Positions 53,503-61,370 of a stretch of DNA of 64,000 nt are shown in pieces. The DNA is from JAUMBM01 sp964441755 (GTDB lineage: Bacteria; Bacteroidota; Bacteroidia; Chitinophagales; Saprospiraceae). The notes below the pieces were generated by a model that did not search any database, had not been told where the DNA came from, and saw only the letters and a list, made by a program, of their open reading frames with translations. The stretch lies in the NCBI GenBank assembly GCA_964441755.1, contig CAYTVG010000017.1:12135-76134 (forward strand). The letters are read 5' to 3'. How positions within the stretch are numbered: the first letter of the stretch is position 1; each line of letters opens with the position of its first letter. The translations under genes and the position numbers were made by a program.

Positions 53503-54237
53503 ATGCATAAGCTTTCAAAAAAAATCATCGTAAAGGGGAATATTAAAGCAGAAACTGGAATTGCCATCGGAGGTACTAACTCTTCTATGGGAATCGGAGG
53601 TGTTGACAAAGGAGTCATTCGCAACCCTTTAAATAACCAACCGTACATACCCGGTAGTAGTCTCAAAGGTAAGCTTCGATCATTACTGGAAATCAGTACT
53701 GGCCAAATTGGAAACAATAGGATGGGGAAGGTAAATAATGGTCCGTCTGCTCAAGCTGAGCACAGCTCAGTAAAGCTTTTCGGTAACTCATCAGGTGATA
53801 ACAAGCAAATACCCTCAAGGGTCATAGTAAGAGATGCATATCTGGCTTCTACGCAAGATGGAGGTATATCTCTTGATCAATTTTTTAAAAACACAGACTT
53901 ACCTTTCACCGAAGTTAAAACTGAGGTTGTTATTGACCGCATTACGTCGGCGGCTATGCCCAGGCAGCTCGAACGTATACCTGCCGGCAGCTTATTTGAC
54001 TTTGAGTTAGTTGTCAACATTTTCGAAGGAGAATCCGCTGACGAACAAATGAAAAATTTGTTTCAAGCAATCAGGTTACTGCAAAATGACTACATCGGTG
54101 GTAATGGATCGAGAGGGTCAGGACAGGTGAGTTTCCGCAATTTTAAAATCGTAGAAAGGGATATGACCTACTATGCAGGTGACACCACTGAAGGAAAAGA
54201 CGTCACGGAGAATTATCAACAATACTTCCCGAAATAA
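53503..54237 (+). CDS. csm3: Csm3 backbone subunit with target-RNA cleavage Asp
   Basis: 244 residues, RAMP fold. GGVDKGVIRNP holds Asp35, at the place of the catalytic Asp of characterised Csm3 proteins. PYIPGSSLKGKLRSLLE is the conserved loop, and GNGSRGSGQVSFRNFKI the C-terminal glycine-rich segment. Csm3 repeats along the crRNA and cuts bound target RNA at 6-nt intervals, which ends activation of Cas10. The catalytic residue is kept, so RNA interference should function. Confidence 0.95.
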   Translation: MHKLSKKIIVKGNIKAETGIAIGGTNSSMGIGGVDKGVIRNPLNNQPYIPGSSLKGKLRSLLEISTGQIGNNRMGKVNNGPSAQAEHSSVKLFGNSSGDNKQIPSRVIVRDAYLASTQDGGISLDQFFKNTDLPFTEVKTEVVIDRITSAAMPRQLERIPAGSLFDFELVVNIFEGESADEQMKNLFQAIRLLQNDYIGGNGSRGSGQVSFRNFKIVERDMTYYAGDTTEGKDVTENYQQYFPK

Positions 54238-54243
54238 GACCCT

Positions 54244-55212
54244 ATGCAATACAATGTAATCAAGTTATTTTTCAACTCCCCTTTACACATATCCAAGGGA
54301 AAGTTAAATTCTTACGAAAGTAGTGAAGAATATCTTCATTCTGACACTATTAAATCGGCCTTATTTGTTTCTGTCTTGCAACTGTATGGCGAGGAAGAGG
54401 CAAATAAGTTTATGGATCAGATTGTTGTCAGTTCCGCTTTTCCCTTTGATGAGAGAGCCTACTACCTCCCCAGGCCACTGAACTTTAGACCTCAGGAGGA
54501 AGGCTCTGCTACTACCAGAAAAGAAGCCAAAAAAATTGCCTTTCTGACGATCAGGCAGTTTGAAGACGCCATCAATGGCAGGCAAGTGGATGGTCTTTTG
54601 GACGATGAGGGTAAAGCACGACAGCCTGTTATCTGGCATCGTGAAATGACCCAAAGGGTAAAGGTGAATTATGACAGCGACAGCGAACCATTTTATATGG
54701 AAAAACTGTACCCCACAGACCCTGATAGCCGCGGCTACTATTTTATTTACCAAGGAGGATACGATTCTGCAAAAATGTGGGCAGCTCTTCGATTATTGGG
54801 AGAAAATGGTATTGGGCATCAACGAAATTTAGGGAATGGGCGATTTCGTGTGGAAAAAGGTACAGTGACCATTAATCACCCGTCTACTGCTACTACGTGG
54901 ATATCGTTATCCTTACTTCATCCCGGCTCTCAGACCGAGTTGGCAGAAGCCGTGGGTACCCACAGCCGCTATCTTATCAAAAAACGAGGAGGATGGATAT
55001 CTTCGCCTACGGATACAGCTTTCTTAAGGAAAAGAAAAAAAGCTGTTTTGATGTTCGTGGAAGGCTCTGTTTTTTCTTTCAAATCACCGGAAGCTCCTAT
55101 CGTCAAAGGTCAAAAACTGGATGTCAAACCCGAAGAAGACAGCCATTTTCACCCGGTCTGGCGAGATGGGCGAAGTATTTTGCTACCAATTGTTGATCCA
55201 TTAAATCAATAG
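54244..55212 (+). CDS. csm4: Csm4, crRNA 5'-handle subunit
   Basis: 322 residues. The opening YNVIKLFFNSPLHISKGKLN, then YLHSDTIKSALFVSVLQLYG, is the Csm4 N-terminus. SSAFPFDERAYYLPRPLNF follows, and GENGIGHQRNLGNGRFRVEK is the glycine-rich RAMP loop. Csm4 binds the 5' handle of crRNA and contacts Cas10. It lies 6 bp after csm3 and 2 bp before csm5. Confidence 0.94.
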   Translation: MQYNVIKLFFNSPLHISKGKLNSYESSEEYLHSDTIKSALFVSVLQLYGEEEANKFMDQIVVSSAFPFDERAYYLPRPLNFRPQEEGSATTRKEAKKIAFLTIRQFEDAINGRQVDGLLDDEGKARQPVIWHREMTQRVKVNYDSDSEPFYMEKLYPTDPDSRGYYFIYQGGYDSAKMWAALRLLGENGIGHQRNLGNGRFRVEKGTVTINHPSTATTWISLSLLHPGSQTELAEAVGTHSRYLIKKRGGWISSPTDTAFLRKRKKAVLMFVEGSVFSFKSPEAPIVKGQKLDVKPEEDSHFHPVWRDGRSILLPIVDPLNQ

Positions 55213-55214
55213 GG

Positions 55215-56312
55215 ATGAAAAATGTTACCATCGAAACACTAACACCCGTCCATGTTGGTAGTGGGCAGGAATACCAGCCTGGTTTTGAATACCTGTACTT
55301 TGCTAATGAAAAGAAAGTCGCCATTCTGGATCCTCAAAAAATTCTGTCTATTTTGGGAGAAGAGAACCTTCACCAATGGGTAGAATGTGTGGACAAGAAC
55401 GAATCAATCCTGCCTTTGCTAAAAACAAGGATGCCTTCCCTTTCGGCAAGTAGCGTTGCCTTGAGAGAAATAAGTGCCACTCAACTGGCGGAAAAGCCTG
55501 TGCGTGCACAAATTCAGGATAATTCTGAGGGTCCGTATATCCCGGGTTCTTCTCTCAAAGGTGCGCTCAGGACAGCACTATTTGCCAATTTATTGCTAGC
55601 CAATGATAAACTGGGTGATCGACAAGCTGACTATGGTTACTCCAAAGGCCACAAATTCAAGTGGTCTGATAAAAACCTTATGGAAAAATTGTTGGGTAAT
55701 AACCCTAACAATGATTTACTCCGTTTATTGCAGGTAGGAGATTTCCACTTTGAGGATACAAAAATATTTAAGTCCCAGGTAGTTAACATGATGAAAAATG
55801 GTTGGGAAATCAAAAATTCATTAACGCAGTATATTGAAGCTATTCCTGCGAACAGAAAAGCAACCGGCAGAATAAGAATCAATGACCTGCAAATCAATCT
55901 AATGAAAAAAAATAATAAACCATTAATTCATGTAGATAAACTATCCTACGCCGGACTAGTGCGTACTTGTAATCAACATACCCTAAAATTAATTTCTTCC
56001 GAAATCGATTACTGGTTGTCTAAGGATAATCCCGAAGCGCTGGAGGATTACCTGGATCACTGTACAGAAATAAAGGAAGCTATCGAGAAATGCGATGACA
56101 ATACTTGTATTATCAGAACGGGTTGGGGCGTCGGTTTCAGAACCATGACTGGCGATTGGCATGATCAAAAAATGGGCGATGATGACTATTACGATCTCAT
56201 TTGGGAACTACGCAAAAAACATCCAACGGATATCATTTTTCCTAAATCAACCAGACTTCTCGCAGGCGGTCTGCCATTGGGTTTTATCAAGATCCACTTT
56301 TCCGAAGTATAA
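55215..56312 (+). CDS. csm5: Csm5, crRNA 3'-end subunit
   Basis: 365 residues, RAMP family. The start VTIETLTPVHVGSGQEYQPG and the loop GPYIPGSSLKGALRTALFAN are diagnostic. A helical middle follows, then RTGWGVGFRTMTGDWH and TRLLAGGLPLGFIKI near the end. Csm5 caps the 3' end of the crRNA and takes part in its trimming. It is the last gene of the core complex. A 140-bp gap follows before the first accessory effector, so a second promoter there is possible. Confidence 0.94.
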   Translation: MKNVTIETLTPVHVGSGQEYQPGFEYLYFANEKKVAILDPQKILSILGEENLHQWVECVDKNESILPLLKTRMPSLSASSVALREISATQLAEKPVRAQIQDNSEGPYIPGSSLKGALRTALFANLLLANDKLGDRQADYGYSKGHKFKWSDKNLMEKLLGNNPNNDLLRLLQVGDFHFEDTKIFKSQVVNMMKNGWEIKNSLTQYIEAIPANRKATGRIRINDLQINLMKKNNKPLIHVDKLSYAGLVRTCNQHTLKLISSEIDYWLSKDNPEALEDYLDHCTEIKEAIEKCDDNTCIIRTGWGVGFRTMTGDWHDQKMGDDDYYDLIWELRKKHPTDIIFPKSTRLLAGGLPLGFIKIHFSEV

Positions 56313-56452
56313 CCGAGTGTAGAGATTGTCCGTTCATATCAAGTTAGCCTACGGTGCAATTTTATCTTCATTCATGCAGTAAAAATTGACCTTAGCGCTC
56401 ACAAATCAACGGTGACATTCGGTACCGTCCTTACTCAACAAATACCATAACT

Positions 56453-57727
56453 ATGCCCTTAAAGCTGCTAACATTTTTAGGTACAAGTTCCTATAAATTA
56501 GCTTCGTACTACTTTGACAAAGTTGAGTCTACTAGCGCGCAAGTACATTATGTACAGGAGACTTTGATTCGAAAATACCCTCCCGCCAGCATTGTTGTAT
56601 TTGTAACGCAAGAGGCTCTCAGCACCAATTATGAAAACAGGATTGTAAACAGAAATGAGTATGAAATCGGCCAAGGCTTGCAATCACGACTTGCAAAACT
56701 TCAGCAAGATGGGTATAGTTTTGACTTCCGGCATGAACTTATAGAAAAAGGTTCTGACAGCGATCAACTCTGGAAGGTATTTGACAATGTATTTCAAAGT
56801 ATCGAAAAGGATGATGAAATTATATTTGATATTACCCATGGACTGCGTTCACTCCCTATGCTGGCAATGGTACTTATAAGCTATGCTCGAACCCTAAAAA
56901 AAATAAAAATTAAAGCCATCTGCTATGGTGCCTATGAAGCTGGTGAACAAGTTGAAGATGTTTATTTGGCACCGATATTTGATCTGACCCCCTTTGTTGA
57001 GCTTCAAGACTGGACCTATGCAGCTCAGAGCTTTGTCATTGCAGGTGATGCTGAAAGTTTATCTGCTTTAACCGCCAGAACCTTCCCTCTATTCAGTAAA
57101 TCGATCAAGAAACTCACCCAATCTATTAAAACTTGTAGGGGGAAGTTCATTGTAGATGAATTTGACGCTCACAAACTCAAAAATGAAATTAAAAGGATAA
57201 AGCTGGACGACAAATCTCCACGACAACTCAGCCCATTACTTAACGAAGTCGAAGAAAAAATAAAGCCGTTCAATAATAACACCATTAAAAATGGTTTCGC
57301 AGCAGTTGAATGGTGCATTCAGCATGATCTGATTCAACAGGGAATCACCATACTCCAGGAAGTATTGATAAGCTTAGTTATCGAAGGTGCTATTGATGAA
57401 GAGGAAAAAAATAACAGAGTAATGCGGGAGCTAGCAAGTGCTGCATTGAACGGTAAGGAACTCAAGGAAAACGATTATAGAAATTTGTGTACACCACGTT
57501 CAAAACTGAGAAAAGAAGATATTGATGATGATCTTGATCAGATGGTACAATGGGTAACAAAATTTAGTGGGCTGAAAAATCTATATACCACCCTCACAGG
57601 AACAACAGGTTTTAGAAATGATATCAACCATGCCGGATTTAGAGATACAGCATTAAAACCAGACCAGCTGCGAAAAGAGCTCCAGCAGCTTTATCAAAAG
57701 ATAAAAGCTTTGGATCTGCCACAATGA
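56453..57727 (+). CDS. CARF-HEPN ribonuclease, Csx1/TIGR02221 (DxTHG) family
   Basis: 424 residues. The N-terminal CARF domain (about 1-180) has LLTFLGTSSYKLASYYFD and the family motif DITHGLRSLPML (Asp126-Gly130). The C-terminal helical domain contains FRNDINHAGFR, where R388-xxxx-H393 is the HEPN RNase motif. Such proteins bind cyclic oligoadenylate made by Cas10 and then cut RNA non-specifically, giving dormancy or abortive protection. The ring size recognised (cA4 or cA6) cannot be read from sequence. The next gene is a paralogue with the same two domains, so the locus carries two effectors of one type. Confidence 0.9.
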   Translation: MPLKLLTFLGTSSYKLASYYFDKVESTSAQVHYVQETLIRKYPPASIVVFVTQEALSTNYENRIVNRNEYEIGQGLQSRLAKLQQDGYSFDFRHELIEKGSDSDQLWKVFDNVFQSIEKDDEIIFDITHGLRSLPMLAMVLISYARTLKKIKIKAICYGAYEAGEQVEDVYLAPIFDLTPFVELQDWTYAAQSFVIAGDAESLSALTARTFPLFSKSIKKLTQSIKTCRGKFIVDEFDAHKLKNEIKRIKLDDKSPRQLSPLLNEVEEKIKPFNNNTIKNGFAAVEWCIQHDLIQQGITILQEVLISLVIEGAIDEEEKNNRVMRELASAALNGKELKENDYRNLCTPRSKLRKEDIDDDLDQMVQWVTKFSGLKNLYTTLTGTTGFRNDINHAGFRDTALKPDQLRKELQQLYQKIKALDLPQ

Positions 57728-57817
57728 GCTCATTTTTTTCAAAACATTGCTTGTAAAATCAGCATAACTACAAATCAAAAAAAGCCCAAATAAGCAACAA
57801 TAAAAATAACATATTAG

Positions 57818-59767
57818 ATGAACAAAAAAAACCGCCTCTTCATAAGTTTTTTGGGAACTAATGACTATGTTCCTTGCAACTATTTTCTGGAAAGAAATCC
57901 AAGACTCAAAGTATCTGGCGTTAAATATATACAGGAGGCGCTGCTAAGTCTGCTTGCACTTGAAAACACCCCTCCTGACCGCATTTGCATATTCCTAACT
58001 GAGAAAGCCAAGACCCAAAATTGGAAATCAAATTCCGATGACCATGGGCTGCAGGCAAGTCTGGCCAAGCTGGAAGCAGAGGGCCTGCTGCAAGGGGCGA
58101 GCATAGAAGCCCCTGATATCCCGGCCGGCCTGAATACGGCGGATGTGTGGGAGATCTTCCGCAAGGTGTTTGAGAGGATTGAGGAGGGGGATGAAGTGTA
58201 TCTGGATATTACGCATGCTTTTCGCTCGATCCCTATGCTGGGTATGTCTATCCTCAACTATGCGAAGGCGCTGAAGAAAATTCAGTTGAAGGCGATTTAT
58301 TATGGGGCTTTTGAGGCGCTGGGGAGTAGGCAGGAAGTTGAAAAGACACCTATGGAAGACAGGAATGCTGCCATCCTCAATCTTGTACAGCTTTCTGATA
58401 TTCAGGACTGGGCGGTGGCGGCCAACACATTCATAGAGTATGGGAATGCCAGTCCGCTCAAGTGGGTTGCCGGTAAGCAGTTGAGTCCGCTGTTGCGGGC
58501 ACATAATCTTGAACCGTCCCAGAAGACGGCTGCCCAGAAACTCGACAAACTGACCAGGCACCTGAATGAGCTTACAGAAGCTATTCAGACCAATCGGGGA
58601 AAGCAGCTTGTACAGGGCAATACTTTCAGGTTGTTGCGGGAGGATCTTGCGGGTGACCACAGCGGGCTGATTCCTTTGCTGGATCCCGTGATCGGCAGGC
58701 TGCGGACTAAGCTCGAAAGCTTCGATACCCAAGAGAATGCGCTTAATGGTCTCGCGGCTGCAAAATGGTGTATTGACCATGGCCTTACGCAGCAGGGTAT
58801 GACACTGCTGCAGGAGACGGTGATTACATTTCTGTGTGTGCAGGCGGGATTGGATTATACAAACCCGAAAAACAGGGATATTGTAGCCGCAGCGCTTTGG
58901 ATCATTTCCAATAATCAGCAGGAAAATGTGTCGATATGGAAGAACCCTGCTAGGGACCAAGAGCCTCTGACTAGACTGGTAATATCTAAAATCCCAGCCA
59001 AGTTACCTGCGTGCTATGATTCCCTTAAAGAATTCAGAAATGACATTAACCACGCAGGGTTTATCAAAGATTTCAAAGCTGATAAACTTAAAGATAAATT
59101 GCGGGAGACCTACGACAAAATTGCTGCCATCATCCACGCATACAATCCCGCTGACTACAACACCCAGCCCCAGCAGCCTGCCAAGACCGAAGCCATTTTT
59201 CCCAACCTAACCCACCACCCTACGGCTCAGGGGCAAGCGGAGCGGCCGGCCGGCGAAAATACCCAGCCCCTGCAGCCTGCCAAGACCGAAGCCATTTTTC
59301 CCAACCTAACCCACCACCCTACGGCTCAAGGGCAGGCGGAGCAGCCGGCCGGCGAAAACACCCTGCCCCCGCAGCCTGCCAAGCCCGAAGCCATTTTTCT
59401 CAACCTCACCAATCACCCTTCGGCGCAGTGGCAGGCGGAGCAGCGCGAAGCGGCTGCCGCCTATGGCCGATTACTCGACCTGCCCTTTCCGGCTGTCGGG
59501 GCCGGCGCCAGCGAGGCCGACATACAGCAACTGGCTGATGAACTGGCGACGAAGATCTTCGAGCTGCACAGGCATGCCGACGTCACAGTGCATCTCATGG
59601 GCGAAATGACGCTCTGCTTTGCGCTGTTGCAGCGACTGCTGAAGGCGGGGATTCCTTGCCTTGCGTCTACTTCGCAGCGCGAAGTGGTGGAGGAAGGTGA
59701 CGGACAGAAGACGGTGCGCTTTCGTTTTGAGCGGTTTAGGCGCTATGCGCCGTCCGGGGAGGAATGA
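57818..59767 (+). CDS. CARF-HEPN effector with tandem-repeat linker and extra Rossmann-like C-terminal domain
   Basis: 649 residues, some 225 longer than its paralogue upstream. CARF: LFISFLGTNDYVPCNYFLE and DITHAFRSIPML (Asp130). HEPN: FRNDINHAGF with R407-xxxx-H412. Residues 448-546 are three 33-residue repeats (QPAKTEAIFPNLTHHPTAQG type, DNA period 99 bp, 59159-59455). The last repeat merges into a 120-residue domain: IFLNLTNHPSAQWQAEQREA, a helix, VTVHLMGEMTLCFALLQRLL, CLASTSQREVVEEGDGQKTV, FRFERFRRY. That domain resembles small stand-alone 'LTNHPS' proteins with a nucleotide-binding-type fold that I associate with type III loci (memory, not verified). It may sense or degrade the cyclic signal. 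The composition switches from AT-rich to GC-rich inside the gene near 58040. Confidence 0.85.
   Translation: MNKKNRLFISFLGTNDYVPCNYFLERNPRLKVSGVKYIQEALLSLLALENTPPDRICIFLTEKAKTQNWKSNSDDHGLQASLAKLEAEGLLQGASIEAPDIPAGLNTADVWEIFRKVFERIEEGDEVYLDITHAFRSIPMLGMSILNYAKALKKIQLKAIYYGAFEALGSRQEVEKTPMEDRNAAILNLVQLSDIQDWAVAANTFIEYGNASPLKWVAGKQLSPLLRAHNLEPSQKTAAQKLDKLTRHLNELTEAIQTNRGKQLVQGNTFRLLREDLAGDHSGLIPLLDPVIGRLRTKLESFDTQENALNGLAAAKWCIDHGLTQQGMTLLQETVITFLCVQAGLDYTNPKNRDIVAAALWIISNNQQENVSIWKNPARDQEPLTRLVISKIPAKLPACYDSLKEFRNDINHAGFIKDFKADKLKDKLRETYDKIAAIIHAYNPADYNTQPQQPAKTEAIFPNLTHHPTAQGQAERPAGENTQPLQPAKTEAIFPNLTHHPTAQGQAEQPAGENTLPPQPAKPEAIFLNLTNHPSAQWQAEQREAAAAYGRLLDLPFPAVGAGASEADIQQLADELATKIFELHRHADVTVHLMGEMTLCFALLQRLLKAGIPCLASTSQREVVEEGDGQKTVRFRFERFRRYAPSGEE
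59159..59455 (+). repeat. Three in-frame 99-bp tandem repeats in the effector gene
   Basis: Units at 59159-59257, 59258-59356 and 59357-59455 each encode 33 residues. The first two are nearly identical. The third is diverged and forms the first strand and helix of the terminal domain, so the linker seems to have grown by duplicating the start of that domain. Confidence 0.9.
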
Positions 59768-59845
59768 GCAGTGCCTCCCAGGGAGGCATAATCAGTGTGC
59801 CCGGGGAGGAATGAGTAGTGCGCCCCGGAAGGTACGAGCAGTACA
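59754..59845 (+). repeat. Four 23-bp tandem repeats spanning the effector stop codon
   Basis: Units begin at 59754, 59777, 59800 and 59823, of the form CCCGGGGAGGAATGAG-AGTGC. Units 1 and 3 are closest, and units 2 and 4 are degenerate. The stop TGA at 59765 lies in unit 1. The repeats contain GGAGGAATGAG, which looks like a ribosome binding site and ATG but leads to no open frame. Confidence 0.85.
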
Positions 59846-59942
59846 ACCGCATGGCCGCCGCCACAGGCTTATTTTGCCTGCGCAGCAGGCGCAGTACTGA
59901 GCATAGCAGCAGAATTTTTTTTGGATCATAAGCATACATCAC

Positions 59943-61358
59943 ATGCCCATACAACTAAGTCAACAGCAGCAGCAGGCGCTTGCCAGACTGCAGGCCTTCA
60001 GCCAGCAGCAGCGACAATCATGTTTTGTGCTCACGGGTTTTGCCGGCACCGGCAAGACGACCCTGGTGGGGCACTATGTCGACTGGCTGCAGCGCCATGG
60101 GTTTAACCCGGTGTTGCTGGCGACGACCGGGCGGGCGGCCAAGGTACTGACCCAAAAGACCGGCAAAAACGCTGCTACCATACACTCGCAGGTGTATATG
60201 TTCAATGAAGTCCATGGCACGGCGGAGGATGGCCAGCTGAGTATGCGCTTCGATGTGCGACAGCCGCCCCCGGGGCCGGAGAAGTATGTCTACATTGTCG
60301 ACGAGGCGTCGATGATCTCCAACACAGAGGCCCGGGGCGAAATCTCTGCGCAGTTTGGCAGCGGTCATCTGCTCAGGGATTTTCTGCAATATACGGCGGG
60401 TCAAAAGATTGTCTTCGTCGGCGACCCCTGCCAGTTGCCGCCGGTGAGTGAGGATACTTTTTCGCCTGCCCTCAATGCCGGCTACCTGAATACGCACTAC
60501 CGACTGCAGGCTGACGAGTACCAACTCAGCGAGATCCACCGCCAGAACAGCCAGTCGGAGATCCTGCAGCTGGCGGGGCGTTTTCGGAACGACATCATCA
60601 ACCAGCGCTATATCAAGTGGCCTAAGGTAGGTGCCCCCGTCGGGCGGCAGGCCAGCCTTTACCGCAATGATCAGGCGCTCGTGCAGGCTTACCTGCCCTT
60701 TTTGCGTAGCCGCCAGTACGAGAAGGCGGTCATGATTGTGCACGCCAACAAGCACAACCAGCAGACCAATGTGGCCATCCGCCGGGAGTTATGGGGTGCC
60801 AATGCTCCGCTGCAGCCCGGCGAACTCCTGCAGGTGGTGCAGAATAGCTACCTCGTGCCCTTTAGCAATGGCGATCAGGTGGTGATCGTGGATATTGTCC
60901 CCGACAAGCAGGTGGCGGGCTTTTATTTTGCCAATATGAAACTGCGCAAGGCGGGTGAGTCGGAGGTGTACGAGACCATGGTGCTGCTGGATCTGCTGTA
61001 CAAGGACGATCCGGGGCTGTCGCGCCTCGACTCCCAGACCCTGCTCATCGATTTTGATGTGCGCTGCCGCCGGAGTGGTATCAACAACAAGTCCCCGCTC
61101 TACAACAACCTGCTGCGCACCGACCCTTACCTCAATGCCCTGCGGGTAAAATTTGGCTACGTGATTACCTGCCACAAGGCGCAGGGCGGCGAGTGGCCGC
61201 AGGTTTTTCTCAACATCAGCACCTCCATCTTTGCCCTCAACGACAATGCCCGCTACCGCTGGTTTTATACCGCCATCACCCGCGCCAGTCAGCAGCTGCA
61301 CCTCAACGACGGCTACTGGGTGGAGGGATTCAACCAACGAGAAGTACTGTACCGCTAA
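59943..61358 (+). CDS. RecD/Pif1-like superfamily 1B helicase within the cas locus
   Basis: 471 residues. Walker A is GFAGTGKTT (32-40), Walker B IVDEAS (Asp120-Glu121) and motif III VFVGDPCQLPPV. The C-terminal UvrD/RecD-type domain has the motif V-like GYVITCHKAQGGEWPQVFLN and motif VI RWFYTAITRASQQL. All ATPase and helicase motifs look intact, and there is no nuclease domain. Related proteins are common Bacteroidota housekeeping helicases that work 5' to 3' on DNA. Here the gene ends 12 bp before cas1 and so appears co-transcribed with the adaptation genes, suggesting a part in processing prespacer DNA (inference). Confidence 0.9.
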   Translation: MPIQLSQQQQQALARLQAFSQQQRQSCFVLTGFAGTGKTTLVGHYVDWLQRHGFNPVLLATTGRAAKVLTQKTGKNAATIHSQVYMFNEVHGTAEDGQLSMRFDVRQPPPGPEKYVYIVDEASMISNTEARGEISAQFGSGHLLRDFLQYTAGQKIVFVGDPCQLPPVSEDTFSPALNAGYLNTHYRLQADEYQLSEIHRQNSQSEILQLAGRFRNDIINQRYIKWPKVGAPVGRQASLYRNDQALVQAYLPFLRSRQYEKAVMIVHANKHNQQTNVAIRRELWGANAPLQPGELLQVVQNSYLVPFSNGDQVVIVDIVPDKQVAGFYFANMKLRKAGESEVYETMVLLDLLYKDDPGLSRLDSQTLLIDFDVRCRRSGINNKSPLYNNLLRTDPYLNALRVKFGYVITCHKAQGGEWPQVFLNISTSIFALNDNARYRWFYTAITRASQQLHLNDGYWVEGFNQREVLYR

Positions 61359-61370
61359 TTCTATACGCGC

